From the NCBI RefSeq assembly GCF_001411555.2, contig NC_049904.1, positions 22,519,370-22,583,369 of the forward strand: DNA of 64,000 nt, written 5' to 3'. This DNA is from Juglans regia (taxonomy: Eukaryota; Streptophyta; Magnoliopsida; Fagales; Juglandaceae). A model generated the notes under the pieces. It was not told where the DNA came from. It searched no databases and saw nothing but the letters and a program-made list of their open reading frames with translations. Shown here piece after piece: positions 11,901 to 22,728 of the stretch. Position numbers and translations under genes: made by a program. Each line of letters begins with the position of its first letter. Position 1 is the stretch's first letter.

Positions 11901-12010
11901 AGGTCACACCATTTTGTCCTTCCTTCCAAAAGGTCCAATCTCATCAAGATTAAAGCCTAAGGCTCTTGTACTGTCTCTATGTAACTTAAAGATTTAATCA
12001 GAGTCGTAAA

Positions 12011-12024
12011 AGCTCTGATACCAC
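12011..12024 (-). promoter_or_regulatory. Primer binding site of gypsy element Y
   Basis: The minus strand reads TGGTATCAGAGCTT just inside the LTR end. This is the usual complement of the initiator tRNA-Met 3' end that primes minus-strand DNA synthesis. It fixes the orientation of the element. Confidence 0.8.
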
Positions 12025-12031
12025 AAAGTTT

Positions 12032-13558
12032 GTGACACCACTAGTCCCGCTTGTGATTTGGCAAAATTCTGATGTCAAGATGTTTGCTGCTTGGGTCATC
12101 CACCCTTCGTACATTGCGATAATAAAGTGTGTGTTCACATGCTCAATAAAAGTGTACAATTAATTCTTAGCGAAAAATAAAAAGGATAGTTATTAAGTCC
12201 AAATAACAGTACCAGAAAAATTAATACAACACAACCCCAATATCTATAAGCCACTTGTCTCCAACCTTAAGCTAAAGGAATATTACAGTCATATGACTTT
12301 TCAATAAAATCAAACATAGCAACTTAACAAAAGGGGGAAAAGCCACAATCCTCAATCCTCTAGAGGTGGTGGATCTCCATGCTCATAACCACTATCAAAC
12401 TCTATATGCCGCAAAATCTGTAGTTCTGAGAAGTGGGACCATAGTGAGACTATGAGGGTGAGATTTCAAAAAATCATAGTAATTGAAACTCAGACTAACA
12501 CTAAAAAATGCATGCCATTGAAAATGCAAATTAGGCAAGTAATTGACGTAGGAAAAGACAATAGTTCACATTTCATGTTTAACCAAAATTAAACAAAACC
12601 AAATAACATAGCTAAAGTACACTGTACAATATTTCACGTAAGTGCAACATACCCAATAGAAAATTCCATTTTTGAAAAATATCAATTTTGTAATGTGTAT
12701 GAATGTGTACACCATAGTCTCCCCTAAATGGACCATCTGCACACCTTGGCACTATGCATGTGACTTTGTTAAGAGTGACTTCTGGCTTCAAGATCGTCCT
12801 TAACCACGACATGGTCTTTGCCATTAGAGAGGGCACTACTTCGACCCAAGAGAGTTACCATCTCGCCTGAACTCGTTGTTGCCCAACAACAACTCAAGGG
12901 ATGTCACTCAGTATTTTGTGCTCTCGAGTGATCAAATGAGCTCTACGAAGATAATGCCCCATCACGTCTTGGGGTCGTGATATGCACACACCCACATAAA
13001 GCCAGTTAACCCAAAAATCTAACAATATCTTGGAATCCAGATTTACTTAAATCTATCACAGATCAATGTCGAGATATTCAGCAAATGATTTAGATACCAT
13101 AAACAACCAAATAATAGGAGATTTAACAAAAATTACATGGTGAAAAAAAAAAAACAGTGCAAGGGAAATTTCTAGCAAGCATTCACAAGTTGTAATTTAG
13201 TGCAGGGAAGGTAATTTCTAGCACACATTCACAAGTTGTGAACCAATGCAAAGGTGGGAAATCCCAACACCAATTTATATCTGAAATACATTGTGAATGA
13301 GGGCAAAATCCCAACAAAACTAAATAAATTTAAAACAAAGAGATTTACAATCTCAATTATATCAACATAAAACTAACAAAACAAATATACAACTCTCCCA
13401 CGGAGGCACACAACCACAACATGAGCCCAATGTCGTAGTCCACACTGCTTTTCCACAGAGGCACTCAACCACATAGAGAAACACACAAAATCCCAACACT
13501 TCGATAGAGGCTCTCGGCCACACAGAACCACAACAAGTCCAAAACTCACAGTTCCATT
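12032..13558 (-). repeat. Gypsy element Y, 5' LTR (copy B), first part
   Basis: Begins TGTGACACC on the plus strand, matching the inverted end TGTGATAACC of copy A, next to the primer site. It is homologous to copy A, with shared blocks such as TACAATTAATT, AAACATAGCAACTTAACAAA, ATCCTCAATCCTCTA and GGTCGTGATA. It is interrupted at 13558 by the copia element (TSD CCATT, 13554-13558) and resumes at 18066. A ~45 bp piece (TTTCTAGCA...ATTCACAAGTTGT) is duplicated at 13170-13240. Confidence 0.8.
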
Positions 13559-13763
13559 TGTTGAGGATCCTTTGCCTTAATCTAAGGCATTCCATATGTG
13601 CAGCCATTGACCTTTAATTATAGGAGTTTGATTAGGCACTGATTCTTTTCATTTATTTTGTAATCAACATTTATGTGTAAATTACCTTATACAACATTCT
13701 ATAACTGAATATATATTAAAATCTCTCACTACTCAAAAGTATGGTGATTTTCAAACATTCTCA
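13559..13763 (+). repeat. 5' LTR of nested copia
   Basis: 205 bp, TGTTGAGG...ATTCTCA. It carries the AT-rich segment ATATATATTAAAATC near its 3' end, which may serve as the promoter or polyadenylation region. Confidence 0.93.
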
Positions 13764-13785
13764 TGGTATCACGAGCCCTTCAGGA

Positions 13786-16700
13786 TTAGCATCCATCAAT
13801 CCTTCTCTCTTTGTTTTTTTAATCATCCTCCTCCCTTCTCCCTTTCAACACCATAATTCACATGGTAACCACCAAGTTCTCTTAATCCAATTATCTTCTC
13901 TGGAAAAGCCAACTTCTCCCTCTCCTTGAAAACCAAGAATTATTGGGACATGTCGATAGAACCCTTGTGCTGCCACCACAGTTTGAACCTACCGGTTCTC
14001 AGACACCAAACAACAAACACTTGGCATGGAAAACCATTGACCAACGTCTTCTCAGCCTTCTCCTTTCCTCCCTCACTGAGGAAGCCATGGCTTAGGTAGT
14101 TGGCCTCTCCACCTCACGCGAGGTATGGCTTGCCTTAGAGAACACATTCAGCCACCGCTCCAAGGCTCGGGAAATCCGTCTCAAGGATGGACTCCAGATC
14201 ATGAAATGCAGAACTATATATGTTGTTTTGTATGCCCGTGCATTCAAGGCTCTTTGTGACTAACTCCATGCGATTGGTTGGTCCATCGATGGCACCAATA
14301 AGGTGCATTGGTTCCTTTGAGGCCTCGATGATGAGTTTTCGTGTTTCTCCACTGCACAGATGGCTCTTACCCCTCTCCCCTACTTCGTTGACTTGGTTTC
14401 CAAAGCTGAGAGCTTTGAGCACTTTCAGCAGTCCCTTGAACGTCCTGCTACGAAACCCACAAAGGCGTTTACTACCACAAATTAAAGCCATGATCGCTCG
14501 AACCAGAGGAGCAGTTTCTCTCACACCCAACGAGGGCAAAATAGTGGCCATGGCCACTTCTCTCAAATAGTGGACATGGTTGTTCTTCTTCTGGTCAAGG
14601 GCACCGCCCCCTACGCTGCCAAATCTGCCGCTTGGAAGGTCACTATGCAGACTAGTGCAGGCAAAGCTTTGAGCGCCATGAGCCTTCAGCACAACTCGTA
14701 GAGGCATTTGCTTCTTCGTGCTTTGTTTCTGGTAATGAGGCTGTGGACTAGTACTTGGACACAGGGGCTTCAGCTCACATAACTCCAACCCAATCAACCT
14801 TGGACCACACCACCTTTTACACGGGTAAGGATTGTGTGATTATCAAGAGTGGGCTTCCCTACCCATTACCCACACTGGTAAAATTTCACCTTCCCAAATT
14901 TTCAACTATTAGATGTTTTGGTTGTTCCTCACCTCACTAAAAATCTTTTGTCCATTAGTAAATTAACAACAAATTTTCCGTTATCCATCTTATTTACTAA
15001 TAATTTTTTCACTGTTCAAAATCGCCAAATGGGAAGGGTGGTGGCAATTGGTAAACGAGATGACGGCTTATATGTGCTAGAGCACGGCAATTCCGCTTTT
15101 ATTTCTTTCCTAAAAAATTCTTCATGCTACTTATGATTTTTGGCATGCTCGCCTTGGACATGTAAATCATTCTGTTATCTCTCTTTTAAATAAAAAAGGG
15201 TAGCTTTATCTTACTTCTTTATTGCCATCTCCTACATTATGTAGTACATGTCAACTTGCGAAGAATCACCGTTTGCTATATTCTCGTAATGAACATTGGC
15301 CATCTAATGTGTTAGATCTTATTTATTGCAATATATGGGGTCCCTCACCCGTCAAATCAAATTTGGGTTTTGCTTACTATGTTTTATTCATTGATGATTA
15401 TTCTTGTTTCACTTGACTTTATCCATTGAAATTGAAATCTGACTTCTATGATACCTTTGTTCAATTTCAAAATTTGTGAAAAATCAACATTCTACTCGTA
15501 TCAAAATTTTTCAAAGTGACGGTGGTGCAGAATTTACAAGCAACTGCTTTAAAGCTCACCTTCGTAACTTTGGCATTCCTCATTAACTCTCTTGTCCATA
15601 TACACCCACTCAAACTGGTCGCGCTGAAAGAAATCATCGACATGTAACTGAAACAAGCTTGGCTATCCTTTTTCATCCCCACACTTCCCCTTGCTTCTGG
15701 GTTGACACCTTTAACACTATAGGTTACATCATCAACCGTTTACCCACACCACTTCTTGGAGGTAAGTCACATTTTGAGCTTCTATATGGTTCCTCTCCAA
15801 ATTATGAAAATTTTCATCCTTTTGGTTGTTGTGTTTATCCTTGATTACGTGATTATATGCCTAACAATTTTTTCCCCCACAATATTCCTTGCATTTTTTT
15901 GGGATACAGTTCTTCTTATAAAGGATTTCGTTGTCTTGATCCCACCATCTCTAGGCTATATATCACCTGACATGCTCAATTTGATGAGAACCACTTTCCC
16001 TTCCTAGATACCTCCTAGGCTCAACCCATATCCTCTCTCCATTGTTCAAATGTTTTGGAACCCAATCTTCCCCATCTAGAAATGCCCTCCTCTTCCACTG
16101 TGCCACACTCCCGGCACATTCCTCAATTCAGATCTAGCCCGTGTGTTTTTGTGCTGATCCAATGGATGGGTCTTTGCAGACAAATGATTCTCTTACAGGT
16201 CCATCTTTGCAGCATTCGGATCCTAGCCCCACTCCTCTTGAACCCACCACTAAGCCGCCTAGAACTGCTCTTACTCCTGCTACAGCCATTCCGATGGGTT
16301 CTCATCCTATACTCACACGAGCCAAAGTTGGTATTTTCAAAACTCGCCACCCGACCCATCTTGGTCTCTTAGTATCCTTTGGACTTTTCTCTGCTCTTCT
16401 TGCATCCATTGAGCCTAAATGATTCAAGTCTGTTGCTAAGAATCCTGCTTGGCTAGCAGCCATGGATGAGGAAGTTCAAGCTTTGCAAAATAATCGTACC
16501 TAGATTTTGGTTCCTCGACTTGCCAACACCAACATTGTGGGCTCAAAATGGGTGTTTCACACCAAATACTTGCCCGATCGATCTATCTAGCATCTCAAAC
16601 CTCGCCTTGTTGCCAAGGGCTATACACAAGTACCTGGTCTTGACTACACTAACACTTTTAGCCCTGTCATCAAGGCTCTGTGACCAACAAATGGCCTCTT

Positions 16701-17855
16701 CGTCAACTTGATGTCAAGAATGCGTTTCTCAATGGTCATCTTACAGAACATGTTTATATGGTACAGCCCCTGGGTACATTGACCTCGCTTCCCTAATCAT
16801 GTTTGTTAGTTGAAGAAAGCTCTCTATGGCTTAAAGCAAGCCCCTTGTGCTTGGTTTCAGTGGTTCAACTCTTTTCTCATTCAACTTGGTTTTTATTGCA
16901 ATCATGCATACACATCACTCTTTGCCTTTCATAAGCAGACTGACATTATTTATTTGATTCTTTATGTTGACAACATCATTATTACATGCAACAACTCATC
17001 TCTTCTTTACATCTTTACTTGCAAGCTCAATTTTGAGTTCACTACTAAGGATTTGGGTTCTCTCAGTTACTTCCTTGGTCTTGAAGCTACATCCACCACT
17101 GATGGTCTCTTTATCAGTCAGCTGAAATATGCACGGGACATTCTCACGCGATCTCAGTTACTTGACAACAAACCTATTCACACCCCCATGGTTGTTTCCC
17201 AGCACCTATTTGTTGATGGTCCTCTGTTCTCGAATCCAACCCTTTACAGATCTCTCGTTGGTGCTCTCTAATATTTGACTATCACGCGGCCCGATATTGC
17301 TTATGCTGTCAACTTTGTCAGCCAATTTCTACACTCTTCCACTGAAGACAAATTTCTTGTTGTCAAGCGCATTTTTTGCTATGTTAAGGGCACACTCCGT
17401 TTTGGCCTCACTTTTCATCCATCTACTGCTCCAGGTGCTCTAATTGCCTACTCTGATGCTGACAGGGCAAGTTGTCCTGATACTCGTCGCTCTACCTCTG
17501 GTTATTCTATTTACCTTGACAATAATTTGGTTTTTTGGAGTGCCAAGAAGCAACCTACTATTTCTCATTCAAGCTGTCAGTCTGAGTATCGTACCCTTGC
17601 TCTTACTGCCACCGAAATTCTTTGGCTCACGCATCTCCTTCATGACCTCAAAGTTTCTCTGCCACAGATGCCTCTTCTATTGAATTAGACTACCATTTTC
17701 TTCATGAACTTGTTGTCGCTGGCAAACTCCACACACATTATGTACCTTCTCACTTACAAGTTGTAGCTATTTTCACCAAAAGTGTGCCTAGAGCTCTCTT
17801 TGAATTTTTTCAATCCAAGCTCCACGTCCGTTCAAATCCTACGCTCAGCTTGCGG
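13786..17855 (+). pseudogene. Nested copia gag-pol, broken
   Basis: All domains can be followed on the plus strand, but with many stops and frameshifts. Gag lies at about 13860-14700 (LLWKSQLLPLLENQELLGHV, then HLAWKTIDQRLLSLLLSSL). The protease core YLDTGASAHIT is at 14752-14785. Gag-pre-integrase (FWHARLGHVNHSVISLL, 15138) and the integrase zinc region lead to YYVLFIDDYS (15378) and QTGRAERNHRHV (15610). RT starts at 16462 and has LKKALYGLKQAPCAWF (16810). The catalytic YVDD reads YVDN (16963-16974), an inactivating change. RNase H (AYSDADRASC, 17449) is followed by a small deletion. A 220-codon antisense ORF at 14135-14797 is only a shadow of gag. Confidence 0.92.
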
Positions 17856-17860
17856 GGGGG

Positions 17861-18065
17861 TGTTGAGGATCCTTTGCTTTAATCTAAGGCATTCCATATG
17901 TGCAGCCATTGACCCTTAATTATAGGAGCTTGATTAGGCGCTGATTCTTTCCATTTATTTTGTAATCAACATTTATGTGTAAATTACCTTATACAACATT
18001 TTGTAAATGAATATATATTAAAATCTCTCACCACTCAAAAGTGTGGTAGTTTCCAAACATTCTCA
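17861..18065 (+). repeat. 3' LTR of nested copia
   Basis: 205 bp, the partner of 13559-13763. It follows a G-rich polypurine tract (17851-17860) and is followed by the target duplication CCATT. Confidence 0.93.
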
Positions 18066-18775
18066 CCATTGACATTCATTTTCAAGGTTAGTTCATAGAG
18101 CTGCTTACCACCGTATGTAAGGAAGAATATTCTAGATGTTCGTCAGTGTCTTGCTTCATATTGTGTTTCCCGTAGTTGTTCCCGTCTCCTGGAGGTGCAA
18201 GGTCTCTTGGGTGGTAGTGTCTCGGGTAAGGAGGGAAAAAAGAGTGTTTAGCCACGGGGGATGGTGGTTCTTGGCATGGGGTGGCCGAAAACCACAAGGG
18301 TGGATTTCAGATCGAGGACAAAAGGAGGAAGAGGGTAGCAGACGACTTGTGTGAGAGGAGGTTAGAAAGAAAAAGGGATAGAGAGATAGAGACAAAGTGG
18401 GAAAGAGAGAGACAGAGAGTGACAGAGGTAGAGGGAAGAGAGAGAAAGTGAGAGGTGATCGGATAGGGAGGAATTGATCAATGAGGTATGGCGGCAAGGT
18501 GTGCCATGGTGGCCGGAGAGAGGACACACGGTTTAGGGATTTTGAACCCAAAATAGGTTTGGGCAAGAGAGAAAGAGGAGTGAAATCTGAGAGAGTGAGG
18601 CTGACAAAAATGAGTGGGGAGATCGAGAAGCAAAGGAGGTGCAGTGCAGGGAGGAGGGGGGTTTCCACTCTATTTGTAGACCGAAGTGGTCTTAACGGGA
18701 GGAATGGAGAGGTTCTTGTATTGGTGGTGGAGGGCGGTGGTCAAAGGCGGTAGAACTCAACTAAGGGTAGGCTGC
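18066..18775 (-). repeat. Gypsy element Y, 5' LTR (copy B), second part
   Basis: Continuation of copy B after the copia insertion. Homologous to copy A from about 7820 (GTAGTTGTT, GGTGCAAGG, GGTGGATTTCAGAT versus the A equivalents) and rich in GA-type repeats (18340-18450) at the position of the (AG)n microsatellite in copies A and C. ORFs on either strand here are low-complexity artefacts. Confidence 0.7.
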
Positions 18776-19598
18776 TGATATGAACCCGCGGGAATGAATT
18801 CTCTTGAACAAACAATCAATTTGACAACTCCCAAAGAAAGTCAAAATCAAGTCAACGGATGGAGAACCTAGACCCGATGAAAACTTGTTTTAAGAACTTA
18901 GATTATATTAAAATCTAGACCCATTGAAGAACCCGTCTCAAGAACCCAGATTACAAAGGAGGAACGCCACAAAAGTTGTGATTTACCTTTGATAAGTTCA
19001 AGAGTTCAATCGAGAACAATAGGAGAAAACTCAACTCACAAATAAAATTCAATATTGTCTAACCCCTCAAATGAGGCTAAAAAGAGTTTTTAAACCTAAA
19101 CCTAATCAAAATCCTAGCCAAAATAAAGCCCATTTTACCCAAAATTACCCTTGATGAACAGTACCGGGCTACAGTAACCCCTACAATAAATTGAGGAAAC
19201 CCTAGTTCCTAAAAAGTAACTTTCCAAATAAGCCATTGGCCAAAATACAAGGCCTTCCCAAAAACATAGTTCATAAGAAATAAGACATGTGAGTCAAGCA
19301 TCTTCAAACCCACTTATTCTAAACTAATAAAATAAATCATTTAACCAAATTGGAAGCCTCCAATAACAATAGGCCGTATCTCTAAGTCATGTCTTCCACA
19401 ACTTGAATCAAGTGGATCAAAACTGGTTCTTCTTCTTTTAGACCCATCTTGAGTGTTGGGCTCTTGCTGGCTTCATCCCAAGTGGATTGCACCAATCCTT
19501 GCATTGCTTCCTTGATCTTCTTGGCCCTTGATCTTATAATTGGCCCATCTGAAACTTGCAAAGAATCTTTAAGAGTAGGCCCACCTTGGTTCCTATCA
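18776..19598 (-). mobile_element. Solo LTR of a gypsy element
   Basis: An 823 bp insertion starting TGATATGAACC and ending GGTTCCTATCA (inverted ends, TG..CA), flanked by GCTGC (18771-18775) and GCTGT (19599-19603), a 5 bp duplication with one change. No internal domain is present, so it is a solo LTR left by recombination between two LTRs. On the minus strand it opens with a reading frame (see the next entry). It sits inside copy B of the gypsy Y LTR. Confidence 0.8.
19382..19598 (-). pseudogene. Gypsy polyprotein C-terminal tail inside solo LTR
   Basis: The minus-strand frame entering the LTR reads NQGGPTLKDSLQVSDGP, then IIRSRAKKIKEAMQGLVQ, and ends ...EEEPVLIHLIQVVEDMT followed by a stop. 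The GPI(I/T)RSRAKKIKEA motif is known from the extreme C-terminus of many plant gypsy polyproteins. In the full element the ORF would therefore run from the internal region into the 3' LTR. Here only the part inside the LTR survives, without a start codon of its own. Confidence 0.65.
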
Positions 19599-19767
19599 GC
19601 TGTAGTGCAGGCAAGGGTCAGTGATGCTCTGTTGGCGTGGGAGAGGCAGGACAACGAGGAGGGGAGAAAGGAAATGGAAAAGGGAAAAGAAATAAGTGTA
19701 GGAGTTCAAAACATCGCCCTTTTTGTAAGTGGGCTAGGCAATTTTCTAAGGCTAGGCCTTAGGCTTT
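19599..19767 (-). repeat. Gypsy element Y, 5' LTR (copy B), third part
   Basis: Short continuation of copy B (GGGAGAGGCAGGACAACGAGG..., AGTGGGCTAGGC, TAGGCCTTAGGC). It corresponds to the end of copy A near 8460-8580. It is interrupted again at 19768. Confidence 0.55.
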
Positions 19768-20498
19768 AGGGGTGTAAATAAAACTGGAAAACTGATATAA
19801 CTAGACCGGACAGGATCAAACTAGGTAGATTGTTAGTAGTCCGGTGCGGTACCAAATCTTAAGAACTAAAATCGGTCCTAAACTGGTGCAGTATCGATTT
19901 TCATATTTTGAAAACCGATTTAAACTGAACCAAACCGATATATATTTAAAAAAAATTATATTATATATAATTTTTTATATCATATCATATATATTATATA
20001 CTAAATTACTAATTAATATAACATGAAATTCTAATCTTATTATTTAAGTCTATTAATCTTATAATATAAAATTAATATAACATTAAATTTTAATCTTAAA
20101 CATAAATATTAATATTAAGTTATTACTATAAACTTATTTTTGGAATATAATAAATTATAATATATATATATATATATACTCATATAAAAAGTAGAGCTTA
20201 TATAGACTATAGTTAAATTTGATATTGTACTAGTATGTGCTAATTATTATCAATAATATACTTATAAATATAAATAAACTAATAGTTTAGTATATGTAAA
20301 CCTCATATTATTACTAATATAAGTAATCTGTAAAACCGGAATACCGGACCAGACCAGATCGAAACTGAAAAAATCGAAAGTTCTGGTTTTTGTAGTGAAT
20401 CAGTCCAGTATCGATTCTTAAATTTTTAAAATTGATGTATACTAGTTCGATTCTAAAAAATGTACAAAATTAGACGAAACCGAACTAGTTACACCCCT
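19768..20498. mobile_element. Non-autonomous TIR element, ACCGGT-rich
   Basis: A ~731 bp AT-rich element with inverted ends AGGGGTGTAA / TTACACCCCT. It is flanked by TTAGGCTT on both sides, each one base from the TIR, a target duplication of ~8-9 bp. Both flanks carry clusters of degenerate AACCGG/CCGGTT motifs (19800-19930 and 20330-20480). It has no ORF. TSD length suggests hAT (8) or Mutator-like (9). A diverged relative lies at 56030-56560. Confidence 0.7.
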
Positions 20499-21381
20499 AT
20501 TAGGCTTCTTTGGGCTGGGCTATAAAACGCAGGGGATGTCACTTAGTATTATATGCTCCCAAGTGAACGGAGGAGCTCTACCAAGATAATGCTCCATCTC
20601 GACTTGAGATCGTGACACTCACACATATGCGTAAAACCTTTCAATCCATAAATCTAGTAATATCTCACAATCCAATTTACATGCATAAATCATAATCCGA
20701 TGATAAGAAATTCAGAAAATGGTTTACATGTTAGAAATGGCCCAATAATAAGAAATCCGAGATCAATATCAAGAACAGTGCACGTGGGGAAATTTTCGGC
20801 AAGTATTCACAAGCTGTAAACTGGTGCAAATGTGGGAATTGCCAAAACTCCTTTACAACACTCTTTAAGTAAAGAGTGTGAATGAGGGAAAAAATTCCAA
20901 CCAAATGTACAACACCCTTTATGTGGCTGGTGGCAGTAACAACAAGAATTGAAATAAGAAATCATTTATGCAACATAAATAATCAAATGGATAGAAAGTA
21001 AGGTTCTACAGAGCACTCGAGAACCATTCCAAAGCCGACGAAGGTAACCCCACCATAAAGGCATAAACCAAGCAAAAAAACCAACACAACAATCCACAAC
21101 TCTATCATAGGAGCACAAGGCCCAAATCAAAAAACCATTATAGCAAAATTCACAACTCTCATCATAGAGGCACACAACCACAATATAGAACCATCATAGC
21201 AAATTTTCAACTCTCCCACAAAATTCACAGCTCCTACCACAGAGGCACATAGCCATAACAGAGGCACACATAACAAGTTCACAATTCCCATATCCAAAAC
21301 TCCTATTAGTGCAGGGATGTGTTTCGAATGGAGGAAACGGAGGGAAAAAAGGGTTGTCGGCAGCTTGGGTGGGGAGAGAGT

Positions 21382-21428
<47 letters not shown>

Positions 21429-21897
21429 GGAGACCAGAAGAGGAATGAGTCATTGTCGCAATGCCGAACGTGAGGGCACATCAAGACAATGATGTTGGTT
21501 GGAAGGAGGAAACGCAACTTAGATCTTTTGAACCCAAAAATGTGTTTTAAGTATTACGGGATTGAGAGAGGGAGGAGATCAATGAAGCTTGCCAATGGCC
21601 TTAGGTCAGGTAGCGGCAGCATGATGGAGGGGCTAGACAGTGCAACTTGCAAGTGCAGAGAGAGAGAGAGGGTAGGCAGCGAAAGGCTGAGGAGTTAGAG
21701 AGAAGATGCTTACTAGTGGGATAACGGGGAGGCAAAGGAAATAAACTTTTTAGAGAAGAGAAAAGAAGGTGGTGGGGGCTCAAAGGTGTCGAGGGGGGGA
21801 GGGGGAAGGAAAAGAAAATGTTTTTAGCATTTTTTTTTTGGACTTGGGCCTTGAAATTGTGCTTGGGTTAAAACACCATTGGGCCAAGGTTATCACA
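20499..21897 (-). repeat. Gypsy Y LTR, third copy (C), truncated
   Basis: About 20499-20527 still looks like the end of copy B. From ~20528 (GGGGATGTCACTTAGTATT) to the terminal TTATCACA (21897) there is a further LTR copy lacking its first ~700-900 bases. It is homologous to 7020-8593. It has an (AG)21 run at 21383-21424, against (AG)14 in copy A. No gag-pol follows it, so it is a truncated solo copy. The ORFs overlapping it are repeats, not genes. Confidence 0.75.
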
Positions 21898-22653
21898 ATG
21901 TGTTTATTAGGAGAGAAAGTATCTTGAAGGTTTGATAGATATCTAAGGTTCTTTTAATAAGAGCACAATAAAATAAAAAAATTTGCCTATCACTTTACCC
22001 CGGATATATTGCATATATATGATAGAGTATTTATACCTAGGGTTAATCTAGGGTTCTTAAAGAGTTCAAATTGAATTTATCTTGCTGAACTCGCTAATGT
22101 TCACTCGAGTAAGTGTTGTACAAGTCATCGAGTGAATTCTTTATATGAAGTTTGCTCAAGTGTATGCAGAACAAGAGTTGAACGAATTCTCTATTCAAGT
22201 TTTGCTCGAGAAAATGACAATCTAATAGACAAGTGAATTATGTGTGATGTCGGCTCAAGAGATTCTCGAGTGCATGTCTAGCAAAGTTGTTGCTTGACCA
22301 ATTTCTTCATATTTTTTCTAAGCAAGCTTAGAAAATTAAAATTAAAATGATAGGTTTTATCACATGATTAATATGCTAACAAAATATTTTTCATTAACAA
22401 GATGGAAACTAGAGTTTTACCGATCAGTAGCTGATCAACATTAACTCGAGTTTGTGCCTCAAGAATGAAGCCACTTTTAGTTTTCCTGGAGATCAATATG
22501 AGAATTTATGAGATCCATAAAGCATGTAAGTAAACGTTGCTTTATGTGTTGAGGGATTCATCCAATTATTTTCCGAAGTGGTGGAGTAGCCCGCCAGTTT
22601 TGACAACTCCGAAACAGATCACCATGTTGTCAATCACATGCACTAGACATTCT
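21898..22653. other. Non-coding, probable old repeat
   Basis: No gene seen. Several variants of ACTCGAGTAAGTG / CTCGAGAAAATG / CTCAAGTGTATG recur at 22090-22290, suggesting a degenerate internal repeat or an old LTR. Boundaries not found. Confidence 0.35.
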
Positions 22654-22728
22654 TGGTAACACCCAGGCCCATAACTTGCCCTGGCTCCCGAAGATACCAG
22701 CCTCTTGAGGAAACGCCGTCCTTCAGTA

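Larger units (their letters stand above)
13559..18065 (+). mobile_element. Complete Ty1/copia element with LTRs, defective
   Basis: A 4507 bp element bounded by two 205 bp LTRs (13559-13763 and 17861-18065), both starting TGTTGAGGATCC and ending ACATTCTCA. It is flanked by an exact 5 bp target duplication, CCATT (13554-13558 and 18066-18070). Comparing the LTRs by eye gives about 13 substitutions in 205 positions (~6%), mostly transitions. The primer site TGGTATCACGAGCC follows the first LTR at 13764, and the polypurine tract TGCGGGGGGG precedes the second. It is nested inside the LTR of gypsy element Y, so it is younger than that element. Confidence 0.95.

Noticed and set aside
14135..14797. 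220-codon minus-strand ORF, the longest non-TE-looking ORF in its region
   Set aside because: It lies exactly antisense to the decayed copia gag-protease (14757 encodes LDTGASAHIT on the plus strand) and has no recognisable domain.
16055..16422. Three overlapping ORFs (78-105 codons) in the nested copia
   Set aside because: They fall in the variable linker between integrase and RT of a frameshifted copia; only fragments of that polyprotein.
18156..18668. 170-codon minus-strand ORF rich in Leu/Ser/Pro
   Set aside because: Translation of GA/TC-rich low-complexity LTR sequence; interrupted or different in the homologous LTR copies.
21127..21517. 107-108-codon minus-strand ORFs with long Ser-Leu runs
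   Set aside because: Translation of the (AG)21 microsatellite in LTR copy C.
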